Assembly: GCA_023143375.1 (NCBI GenBank) | Contig: JAGLHQ010000155.1 | Location: 1-33,292, forward strand | DNA from: Planctomycetota bacterium | GTDB lineage: Bacteria; Planctomycetota; Phycisphaerae; Sedimentisphaerales; Anaerohalosphaeraceae | Direction of reading: 5' to 3' | DNA length: 33,292 nt | Program-made: the position numbers and the translations under genes | Shown: piece after piece, positions 1-7,886 of the stretch | Layout: each line of letters begins with the position of its first letter | How positions within the stretch are numbered: the stretch's first letter is position 1 | The notes under the pieces: generated by a model | Seen by the model: the letters and a program-made list of their open reading frames with translations, nothing else | What the model was told of the DNA's origin: nothing | Databases searched by the model: none

Positions 1-77
1 TAGTCAAGTTAAGTTCCCTTGAACCATGGCGTAAATGAATTCAGAACTATAGCATTATTTGACTACTCCGTAAAATA

Positions 78-93
78 GTACCCGATAGGGTAT
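78..93. promoter_or_regulatory. Operator-like palindrome 1 upstream of hipB-like gene (gTACCC-gata-GGGTAt)
   Basis: Sequence gtacccgatagggtat; inverted repeat ATACCC-N4-GGGTAT with one mismatch. Confidence 0.7.
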
Positions 94-148
94 AAAGATC
101 GTATTTCTAAGGCCCACATAATTAACAAGTGGTGAAATTTCATTTTTA

Positions 149-164
149 ATACCCGATAGGGTAT
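149..164. promoter_or_regulatory. Operator-like palindrome 2 upstream of hipB-like gene (ATACCC-gata-GGGTAT, perfect)
   Basis: Perfect inverted repeat, same core as site at 78, 71 bp apart. Confidence 0.75.
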
Positions 165-216
165 AAAAAGATTTACTTTATATCACTAATAGTCGATAAT
201 ACAAAAGAAAGAACTA

Positions 217-435
217 TTGTTATACCCTAAAGGGGCTATTGTGAGATTTGCAAAGGAAATTATGGCAATGCGTAAGGCCGCTGGTTTGACTCAGTCTCAA
301 TTGGCAAAGCGAGCTGGAGTTGGTCTGCGGTTTATCAGGGAACTTGAGCAGGGCAAGCCAACGGTTCGTCTTGACAAGGTCAATCAGGTTCTTGAGTTGC
401 TGGGCTACGAGCTATATTTAAGGCGTAAATCATGA
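217..435 (+). CDS. hipB: XRE-family HTH antitoxin, HipB-like (TTG start in ORF track; GTG 241 also possible)
   Basis: HTH pattern AKEIMAMRKAAGLTQSQLAKRAGVGLRFIRELEQGKPTVRLDKVNQVLELLGYEL; precedes HipA-type genes. Confidence 0.85.
   Translation: MLYPKGAIVRFAKEIMAMRKAAGLTQSQLAKRAGVGLRFIRELEQGKPTVRLDKVNQVLELLGYELYLRRKS
222..237. promoter_or_regulatory. Degenerate third operator-like site over the hipB-like start region (ATACCC-taaa-GGGgct)
   Basis: Same half-site and N4 spacing, two mismatches, 73 bp from site 2. Confidence 0.4.
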
Positions 436-761
436 CCCGACAAGCAAAAGTTTATTACCGCAGGAAACTTGCCGGCACTCTTAGCGAACTGCCCAATGGA
501 GGTTACAGATTTGTTTACGATGTTAACTACTTGGCTGATGGGACCGCGATTTCTCTAACGCTGCCGTTGCAAGCTGAGGCTTTTGAATCAGAGACAATAT
601 TTTCCTTTTTTGCAGGCCTGGTTCCAGAGGGTTGGTATCTTCACATTGTTGCACCTACGATCAAAGTTGATGCCAATGATACATTTGGACTATTGATGCG
701 TACCTGCGACGATTGCATTGGGGCTGTCAGTTTGCAGGAGGTTAAAAATGAGCAGGATTGA
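432..761 (+). CDS. hipS: HipA N-terminal-domain protein, HipS-like
   Basis: 109 aa matching the HipA N1 domain pattern (FFAGLVPEGWYL...DTFGLLMRTCDDCIGAVSL); ATGA overlap with hipB. Confidence 0.8.
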   Translation: MTRQAKVYYRRKLAGTLSELPNGGYRFVYDVNYLADGTAISLTLPLQAEAFESETIFSFFAGLVPEGWYLHIVAPTIKVDANDTFGLLMRTCDDCIGAVSLQEVKNEQD

Positions 762-1635
762 TTATAGCGACAAACAACTGCAAACGATGTTTGGCAAACC
801 TATCAGACCAAGTATCTCTATCAGTTTAGAGCAGATCAGCACTGAAGCACAAAAGCTTGCAGGCAAACTCAGTATATCAGGTGTTCAGCCAAAGCTGTCT
901 GTTCGTCTTGAGGGAAATGAGTTACTGCCGGTTGCTCGCGATGGCCAGTATATCCTCAAACCACAAACACAGGAGTTTGCTCAATTGCCACAGAACGAGT
1001 ATCTCTGTATGCAAATGGGCAGCCAGTTTGGTCTTAATACTGCCCACTCGCTTTTGCTTGAATTAGCTGACGGCTCTCCAGCCTATTTGGTCAAACGATT
1101 CGATCGTTTTAAAAAAGGTAATCGCATGGAAAAACTTGCCTGCGAAGATACTCACCAGATACTCGGTGGGCCTGACAAATACGCTGGAAGTCATATGCAA
1201 ATTGCCAAGATTATTTGTAATTACTGCAATTTTGCTCCGCTTGAACTTCAACGATTTTATGAGATTACAATTTTTAACTTTGCTATCGGCAATGGCGATG
1301 CTCATCGAAAAAACTTTTCTCTGCTGACTAATCAAAAGGGTATTGTTGCACTTAGCCCGGTTTATGATCTTGTTTCATCAAGGTTGGTGATATCAGAAGA
1401 AGCAGAGGAGATGGCGCTGACGCTTAATGGCAAACGAAACCGTCTTAAAAGATGTGACTTTCTTGCCTTTGCAGAAAGTATGCAAATAGAGGCAAACTAT
1501 GCTGAAAGTAAAATCGCCGAACTACTCGCCTTAAGTAACAAGTTTACAGACATGATCACCAAATCGGCACTAACTGTCCAACTGCAAGAGCGGTTTTTAG
1601 AAATTATAACACAACGATTAAACCGTCTGTCATGA
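748..1635 (+). CDS. hipT: HipA C-terminal kinase, HipT-like
   Basis: KLSISGVQPKLS P-loop region, IGNGDAHRKNFSLL catalytic motif, SPVYDLVSS; ATG at 748 overlaps hipS by 14 bp (ORF track start 718 is upstream). Confidence 0.85.
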   Translation: MSRIDYSDKQLQTMFGKPIRPSISISLEQISTEAQKLAGKLSISGVQPKLSVRLEGNELLPVARDGQYILKPQTQEFAQLPQNEYLCMQMGSQFGLNTAHSLLLELADGSPAYLVKRFDRFKKGNRMEKLACEDTHQILGGPDKYAGSHMQIAKIICNYCNFAPLELQRFYEITIFNFAIGNGDAHRKNFSLLTNQKGIVALSPVYDLVSSRLVISEEAEEMALTLNGKRNRLKRCDFLAFAESMQIEANYAESKIAELLALSNKFTDMITKSALTVQLQERFLEIITQRLNRLS

Positions 1636-1648
1636 CTTGTCTTGCCAA

Positions 1649-2383
1649 TTATACGCTTACTGGATAATTGACATCTGAATGAGATATGCTGATTTTAATT
1701 TTACCAGCGACATAGTCACGCCTGACAATCTGGCAAAACTCAAGATGCTCTACAGCCTCTCGAAGTGCTTTACGCGTAACGCCACAAGCTTTTGCCAAGG
1801 CAACTTCGCTGCCTGCTGACTGCGGACAATATACTATTGTTTCGAGCACAGAAGCCCTCAACTGACCGCCAAATAATGCTCGGTATTTCAATGTCGGGTT
1901 CCGTTCTATCATCGGTTGAGCTTTGCGAATAATATCATCTCTGAATTCGACTTCATCACACCAGAGTCCCCAACGGTTAGCTAAATCGCAGCTATTTGAC
2001 TTTGCGAGCATTGCAAGGCTTTTGCTTTTACGGTCAATATAAAACAAAGGTATGGGTGTCTCGTTTTTTTTGCAATGCTTAATGGCAACATTGAAATGAT
2101 CGGTAGAGATTTTGTCCTTCACGCAGCTAAGCATAAAACCAAGAACAGCCAAAGTTTGCGGGCTATTAATTTCGCTGGCAAATTTCGCAAGCCTGTGCCT
2201 GCATACAAGCCGATGATATCTGCAAAGCCAACTGGCAACTGCAGGCAACAACCTCGCATTTTGCCCTATAATAGCAGCGGTCTCAACCAGCAGCTTTTCA
2301 ATGTCAGCAGTTTGCTTTGCAGGCCGGACATTAAACATAATCCCCAGCCTATTCCAATGAGCTAAAATCAGATCAGGATTCAT
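1649..2383 (-). CDS. Conserved hypothetical protein with C-terminal winged-helix-like region, partner of adjacent nucleotidyltransferase
   Basis: ATG at 2383 overlaps the upstream gene by 11 bp; C-term GSEVALAKACGVTRKALREAVEHLEFCQIVRRD resembles wHTH. Confidence 0.6.
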   Translation of the reverse strand: MNPDLILAHWNRLGIMFNVRPAKQTADIEKLLVETAAIIGQNARLLPAVASWLCRYHRLVCRHRLAKFASEINSPQTLAVLGFMLSCVKDKISTDHFNVAIKHCKKNETPIPLFYIDRKSKSLAMLAKSNSCDLANRWGLWCDEVEFRDDIIRKAQPMIERNPTLKYRALFGGQLRASVLETIVYCPQSAGSEVALAKACGVTRKALREAVEHLEFCQIVRRDYVAGKIKISISHSDVNYPVSV

Positions 2384-2927
2384 CGACACCCTCCACTGCA
2401 TCCAGCAATTTAAATGCACTTGCAACCTGATCAAGGTTTGCCTGCTTTGATGGCACCGTCATCATATCAAGATATTTACGAACCTTTGTCAGCTCATCGC
2501 CAGTAGGAGCCATATCAAAAATATCTTCTCTGTCCTGGGGACGATTAGCATAAAACTTCATCACAAGCATATCTAACCTGCCTACCCCATAAATCCAAAG
2601 CTTGTCAAACTTTTTAATTAGAATACGTCTGGAACGCCAACCGTCTGGTAAAATATCCATGGACATCGCTTTTGAATTCAGCCATTTTTCCGGCAAGCCT
2701 TTTTTTGCTGCCACTTTTGCCGCTGCTGCCAATACAGCCTGTTGGGCATCTTCGGGCTGATAATCAATAATATCGCAATCCTGGGTGACTCGTTCAGGTC
2801 GAAGAAGTCCGGTAAGCATCGCCCCGGCACCTCCGATAAGCAGGATTTCTACTGGCTTACCATCCCACTGCATATTCTCAGCAGTTGCATTCAATGCATC
2901 TAATATTTCATTCGAGTTTAGCTTCAT
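2373..2927 (-). CDS. Predicted nucleotidyltransferase (DUF6036 / AbiEii-like superfamily)
   Basis: LLIGGAGAMLTGLLRPERVTQDCDIID matches the GG...DxD nucleotidyltransferase pattern. Confidence 0.65.
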   Translation of the reverse strand: MKLNSNEILDALNATAENMQWDGKPVEILLIGGAGAMLTGLLRPERVTQDCDIIDYQPEDAQQAVLAAAAKVAAKKGLPEKWLNSKAMSMDILPDGWRSRRILIKKFDKLWIYGVGRLDMLVMKFYANRPQDREDIFDMAPTGDELTKVRKYLDMMTVPSKQANLDQVASAFKLLDAVEGVDES

Positions 2928-3005
2928 ATAGATATTGTATATTAAAACTAATCACATTGCAATCTCAAAAACAAGATATTTTGATGCTTGCTCCTAAGCC
3001 CCCTT

Positions 3006-3037
3006 CTCTGCGTCAATTCTGCGTCGATGTCAAACCT
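3006..3037 (+). repeat. 32 bp direct repeat copy A (ctctgcgtcaattctgcgtcgatgtcaaacct)
   Basis: 31/32 identical to 3276..3307; internally a tandem of CTGCGTCrAT. Confidence 0.85.
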
Positions 3038-3172
3038 TCTACAAACCTATTGCCAGTACCTACCCTGTGCCTACACAGGTTACATTTCTTAAAAACCCTA
3101 TTTTTAGCAAAAAAACGGCATATAAGTAGTTGGTATAGATGGAGTTATGAGAGGTGTTTTTTGGTGTTTATT

Positions 3173-3210
3173 TTGGGAAGCTAGCGTTCTACCATTGAAC
3201 CACGCCCGCG
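3173..3210 (-). pseudogene. tRNA-Gly(CCC) 5' half, truncated immediately after the anticodon loop
   Basis: Minus strand GCGGGCGTGGTTCAATGGTAGAACGCTAGCTTCCCAA = acceptor 5' strand, D arm, anticodon 5' stem and loop; followed by AATAAACACC instead of GCTAG and no T arm. Confidence 0.8.
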
Positions 3211-3275
3211 TAAACCTTTAACTGGCAAGACTATATATGATTATTACAGTCCTGTCAAGTGTCAAAATATAGCTC

Positions 3276-3307
3276 TCTGCGTCAATTCTGCGTCAATGTC
3301 AAACCTA
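3276..3307 (+). repeat. 32 bp direct repeat copy B (ctctgcgtcaattctgcgtcaatgtcaaacct)
   Basis: 31/32 identical to 3006..3037. Confidence 0.85.
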
Positions 3308-3364
3308 AAGCCAGTGCCCATGGTGTTATTAAGTGTAGTAAAACTGGCATGACTTGGCTTAAGA

Positions 3365-3463
3365 TTAAGCCCTAGATGTCTCTTCTTCCATCAACCTGTC
3401 CAGCATCTCAACTGCTTTCTTCTCATTGGCATCGCTGGTTTTAAGATAAAACTGCTGTACCAG
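3365..3463 (-). pseudogene. C-terminal remnant of tyrosine (phage-type) integrase
   Basis: Minus strand reads ...LVQQFYLKTSDANEKKAVEMLDRLMEEETSRA*, typical of the C-terminal tail of tyrosine integrases; no upstream catalytic domain. Confidence 0.55.
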
Positions 3464-3615
3464 TAGAATTTAACAGTGTCACCTCCGACGAGCTTTATGG
3501 TGGCCCATTCTCGGCGAACTGTGAAATTATGCGGCTAGCAAATCGTAGTTGATTATTTATTTAAGATGAGAAGAAATGAAAATATAAAGTGTCAACTTAT
3601 AATCAGGACTTGACA

Positions 3616-3657
3616 CATAATTGGCAAGGCAAGTGTCCGCCATCTGTTTACCACCTC
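3616..3657 (+). repeat. Dispersed repeat family, partial copy 1 (...AAGTGTCCGCCATCTGTTTACCACCTCA)
   Basis: Shares GTGTCCGyCATCTGTTTACCACCTCA with the copy at 12183 and cataattggcaagrca with copy 2. Confidence 0.75.
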
Positions 3658-3730
3658 ACACAGGACTTATGGATACATAAAGATCGGTGAAACCGTCTCC
3701 GCGGAAATTCGCACTATAAAACAGGTTCAT

Positions 3731-5158
3731 CTACTTTTTCTTATTAAGAAATTTCGTCTGATGCTCAAAAGCTTCCATCTCGGTAGCCTGTCCCTTGTCT
3801 CCCTGCTGGGCCATCCAGTCATATAGTTTTTCGCGGAGCTGCTTTTTTATCTTGTCATACTTCGGGTCGTCTGCAAGGTTATTCCACTCATATTGATCTT
3901 TTACAACATCATAAAGTTCCTCGGCAGGTCTGTTCTCGAATCGCGCGATCTTATCAGCAGCATCGGCATCGGTTTCAGCCTTCTTTTTCCAGGACGCGTA
4001 TACGAATCCTTTCGTCACTATAACATTTTGAAACTTAACATCGGGCGTAAGGTTTACGATATACTTGAACTTCCTGCTGCGTATCTGTCGTATCCCAAAA
4101 TGCTCCGAGCCGTCCATTATGCCGCGTGTTGTCTGCAAGCCATAGACATATTTCTTATGTTTATTGGTTTTACCAAGCAGTACATTGAGATAGCTCTTAC
4201 CTTCAAGCACGGGTGCTGGTTTTCCGCCGGCAGCTGTGACAAAAGTAGGGACAACATCTACATACTCGATCATCGCATCGCTTAGCGAACCTGCTTTTAT
4301 CCTGCCCGGCCACCTTGCGACAAGAGCATTTTGCAAACCACTGTCATAACATGTCCACTTGGCAAATGGCAGGCCGTCACCCTGCTCGCTGGTAAAGATA
4401 ACGATCGTGTTATCGCTAAGTCCATGCTTTTTAAGAATTGCTAACAAATCTCCAACCTGTCCGTCGAGATATGTGATCTCGGCAAGATATTTTGTATAAC
4501 CGTTACGCGTTTCGGGTGTATCCACCCAATAAGGCGGTAGTGTAAGTTCCTCTGCCTTATATCTGCCTGGGTCACCTTTGTCATGGGGGCCATGCGGCTC
4601 GTTGGAACAGGCAAACAAACAGAACGGCTTACCTTCAGAGTTTGCATCTTCAATAAAACCTTCAACCGCTTTCATGTCGGGGTTTTTATTGCCGGGCAGA
4701 TACTCAAACGGAAAGACCTCTTTAGGGCTGATATGCCTTTTTCCGCTAAGTGCAACGGCGTACCCGAGGGGCTTTAAATAATGAACGATGCTTTCGGTCC
4801 CTTCTTTTGCGTAGGCATGGTTTGGGTGAGCACCGCTTTTCACCGGATACAGACCTGTATAAATATTGTGCCTTGTAGGCGAACACATCGAAGCGGCCTG
4901 GAAAGAATGCGTAAACCGCATGCCCTGTTTTGCAAGCCTGTCAATATTAGGCGTATATGCCTGCCCGCCATAGCATCCGATGTCACGATAAGTGCAGTCG
5001 TCGGCAAGGATAAACAGGAAATTAGGCTTTTTGTTTAAAGGATCATGCTTCTTCTTCGAACGTTCAGGGACACATGCTGTAAGTCCCACACCAGAGATTA
5101 AGAATAAGCCCTTACCTGCAACCTTGATAAATGATCTTCGCGTTACCGGATTAGTCAT
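3731..5158 (-). CDS. S1-family sulfatase, secreted (Tat-like/lipoprotein-type signal)
   Basis: FLFILADDCTYRDIGCYGG; CSPTR formylglycine motif; TRRSFIKVAGKG signal with LTAC; start chosen at MTNPVTRRSF (ORF track start 5206). Confidence 0.9.
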   Translation of the reverse strand: MTNPVTRRSFIKVAGKGLFLISGVGLTACVPERSKKKHDPLNKKPNFLFILADDCTYRDIGCYGGQAYTPNIDRLAKQGMRFTHSFQAASMCSPTRHNIYTGLYPVKSGAHPNHAYAKEGTESIVHYLKPLGYAVALSGKRHISPKEVFPFEYLPGNKNPDMKAVEGFIEDANSEGKPFCLFACSNEPHGPHDKGDPGRYKAEELTLPPYWVDTPETRNGYTKYLAEITYLDGQVGDLLAILKKHGLSDNTIVIFTSEQGDGLPFAKWTCYDSGLQNALVARWPGRIKAGSLSDAMIEYVDVVPTFVTAAGGKPAPVLEGKSYLNVLLGKTNKHKKYVYGLQTTRGIMDGSEHFGIRQIRSRKFKYIVNLTPDVKFQNVIVTKGFVYASWKKKAETDADAADKIARFENRPAEELYDVVKDQYEWNNLADDPKYDKIKKQLREKLYDWMAQQGDKGQATEMEAFEHQTKFLNKKK

Positions 5159-5534
5159 ATTAAAACCTCCAATGTTTTGCTTAACACTATTATAAACACT
5201 TCCCATTTTACTGTTTGCTAAACATTATTCTAACCTTTCAATGCTAATAATTTTACCAAACTCAGCTTGAACTATCAAGATTTTTTTTTTCCGAGGCGGT
5301 TTTCCTGCAAATTCATACGAAAGGCCAGATTTTTAGACCCTTAGGGGTTGGAGCCACAGGGATGCTCCTACTGTTACATTGTGTACCAGTAGAATGTTGG
5401 GTAGCTCGCCTTGCAGCGAAAAGTGAAAGCAGGGAAAATAACAATTCACTTTATTCCACTCTTGAAGGCAAAAACGTCATAGTGTCGTTTAGATGAGGAG
5501 ACAGGGAGTTAGTGGGAATGGTTGATAGGGAAGG

Positions 5535-5569
5535 CATAATTGGCAAGACAGGTGTCCGTCATCTGTTTA
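5535..5569 (+). repeat. Dispersed repeat family, partial copy 2
   Basis: cataattggcaagacaggtgtccgtcatctgttta, 32/35 identical to 3616..3650. Confidence 0.7.
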
Positions 5570-5808
5570 GCAGTTCAAACTGTTATAACTGAAGGGAAGA
5601 AATAATTGTCGTTGAAGGGAAATTATAGTTGACGCTGGGCAGTATGCCTGTAATATAGAAAGTGGGTGGTGTTTTTGCCCCGCAGCGTGAAGTATTTTAC
5701 TCCAAAACCCAAAGGGTATATCCACGTAATCCAGCGATTAACTGAATACGCTTTAATTCGACAGAGAAAAAATGCGAAATAATATGTTTTTACTCAAAGG
5801 AATTCATT

Positions 5809-7866
5809 ATGAGGAAAGAGGCATGCTTCATCATTTCAACGTTTTTTTTGTTGGGTATTATGAAAGCTGAAGCCTCCCAAAAAATAGGCATTCGCCAGAT
5901 ACATTTGGATTTCCACACATCGGAGCATTTGCCCGATATTGGCAGGAATTTCTCGAAACGGCAGTTTCAGCAGGCCCTCAAGACGGCGCATGTCGATGCC
6001 GTCAATGTTTTTGCAAAGGGACACCATAGCTGGAGCTATTATCCGACGAAGGTCGGGAAAATGCATCCCAACCTGGACTTTGACCTGCTGGGTGCGCAGA
6101 TCGAGGCCTGCCACGAGATAGGCGTTCTGGCTCCTGTCTACTATACCATCGGATGGTCTGCCAACGATGCCGACAGCCATCCGGAATGGTGCGCCCGCAA
6201 TCGAGACGGTTCTGTTATTACGACCAGCCCCTTCGATTTTTCTGCAAGTCCGGACAAGCCCAGGCCGCCTTTCCACTGGATCTTTCTTTGTGTCAATACG
6301 GGTTACCACGGCCACATCATAAGGCAGGTCGAGGAAATCTCCAGGAAATATGATATAGACGGCTTCTGGTTTGATATCTACCAGTCGCATCAGCTCTGCT
6401 ACTGCGAGGTTTGTCGAAAGGACATGACGGATCAGGGCATCGACATCGACGATCATGGGGCAGTTGAAGCCTATCATATCCAAATCATAAAAAAACATCA
6501 GAAAGATCTCAGAGAGCTTATCGCCAAGTATCATCCTGAGGCGACCGTGTTCTTCAACGGTACCACCTCGATTGATCATGACAGCAATTTCAGGTTCAGG
6601 ATGTATGAATACAATACCATGCAGGATATGGAGGATCTGCCGACCACATGGGGCGGTTACGACAAATTGCCGATCCAGTCCAAGTTCTTTCTAAAGGCCG
6701 GATACCCCGTTACCGCCATGAGCGGCAAGTTCCATACCTCCTGGGGCGAATTCGGCGGTTTCAAACATCCAAACGCCATTAAATACGAAGCCGCCTCGAT
6801 GATCGCATGGGGAGCTCGGTGCAATTTCGGAGATCAACTTCATCCTTCCGGTGAAATGGATATGGCTACCTATAAGAACATCGGCCAGGCGTATGCCTAT
6901 ATCGAAAAGATTGAGGACTACGGCATCGGCGGAATTCCGGTGGCACGCGTGGGACTATGGCGAAGTTACGATAAGGAGCATGACGAAGGACTGGCCAAAA
7001 TACTGCTGGAGTCGCATGTCAATTTTGACATCGCAAACCCTGTCAAGGACCTGTCGTCGTTTGATGTAATAGTAATTCCGGGCAAGGCATGCCTGAATAT
7101 CAGAGATGCCGAAAGGCTCAACGCCTTTGCAAAACGCAGCGGAAACATCATCGTTATGGGAGAGGGAGCATTGAACCTCGAAAGGAATAAGGTGCTGCTG
7201 GATATCGGGGCGACCTACCAAGGAAAAGCCATTTACGACATGGATTACCTGGTCGTGGCGGATACCCTGAACAGCGGATTGGTGGCAAGTCCTTTTCTCA
7301 ACTACAAGCCTGCGATCCGTGTGAATCCGAAGCCTGGAGTAAAGGTTCTTGCAAGTATCCGATATCCGTATTTCAGCCGAACCTACGGAAAATTTACGTC
7401 TCACCAGAATACTCCATATCAACTGGAAGATGCGCAGCATCCGGGAATTATCCGAAACGGAAACATCATCTTTATCGCGCACGAACTCGATAAAATGTAT
7501 TATGACCACGGCGCACGACTTCATCGCGATCTGTTTTTCAATGTGCTAAAGCTCGTTCACATCAGGCCCATGGTGGCTACCGAACTGCCCAGTGCCGGGC
7601 GTCTCAGCATGCTGCATCAGCCGAAAGACAGTCGCTATGTGGTGCACCTGCTTTACGGTCCTCCCATCAAGAGGGGCAGGTGTGAGGTCATCGAGGATTT
7701 GCCGCTTCTGTATAACGTTCCTGTTTCAATCGACGTGCCCCAAGAGATTAAAAAGGCCTTGCTGGTGCCGGATATGCGGGAACTGATCATCAGTCGGAAA
7801 AACGGAAAACTCTCCGTAACGGTACCCAAATTCCAGTGTCACTGTGCGGTCGTGTTGGAATATTAG
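5809..7866 (+). CDS. GHL6/GH151-like glycoside hydrolase with beta-galactosidase-trimerisation-like domain
   Basis: Signal peptide; DGFWFDIYQSHQLCYCEVCRKDM barrel motif; mid-region SSFDVIVIPGKACLNIRDAERLNAFAKRSGNIIVMGEGA. Confidence 0.65.
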   Translation: MRKEACFIISTFFLLGIMKAEASQKIGIRQIHLDFHTSEHLPDIGRNFSKRQFQQALKTAHVDAVNVFAKGHHSWSYYPTKVGKMHPNLDFDLLGAQIEACHEIGVLAPVYYTIGWSANDADSHPEWCARNRDGSVITTSPFDFSASPDKPRPPFHWIFLCVNTGYHGHIIRQVEEISRKYDIDGFWFDIYQSHQLCYCEVCRKDMTDQGIDIDDHGAVEAYHIQIIKKHQKDLRELIAKYHPEATVFFNGTTSIDHDSNFRFRMYEYNTMQDMEDLPTTWGGYDKLPIQSKFFLKAGYPVTAMSGKFHTSWGEFGGFKHPNAIKYEAASMIAWGARCNFGDQLHPSGEMDMATYKNIGQAYAYIEKIEDYGIGGIPVARVGLWRSYDKEHDEGLAKILLESHVNFDIANPVKDLSSFDVIVIPGKACLNIRDAERLNAFAKRSGNIIVMGEGALNLERNKVLLDIGATYQGKAIYDMDYLVVADTLNSGLVASPFLNYKPAIRVNPKPGVKVLASIRYPYFSRTYGKFTSHQNTPYQLEDAQHPGIIRNGNIIFIAHELDKMYYDHGARLHRDLFFNVLKLVHIRPMVATELPSAGRLSMLHQPKDSRYVVHLLYGPPIKRGRCEVIEDLPLLYNVPVSIDVPQEIKKALLVPDMRELIISRKNGKLSVTVPKFQCHCAVVLEY

Positions 7867-7886
7867 AATTACAGAAAGAACATTAA

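Noticed and set aside
432-1635. hipA broken by a frameshift
   Set aside because: Short gene overlaps, complete domains on both sides and match to hipBST order favour natural separate genes, though resequencing would settle it.
3173-3210. Functional tRNA-Gly gene
   Set aside because: No 3' anticodon stem, variable loop, T arm or acceptor 3' strand found nearby.
5836-6579. 247 aa minus-strand ORF antisense to the GHL6-like gene
   Set aside because: Shadow ORF with low-complexity hydrophobic/basic composition and no domain.
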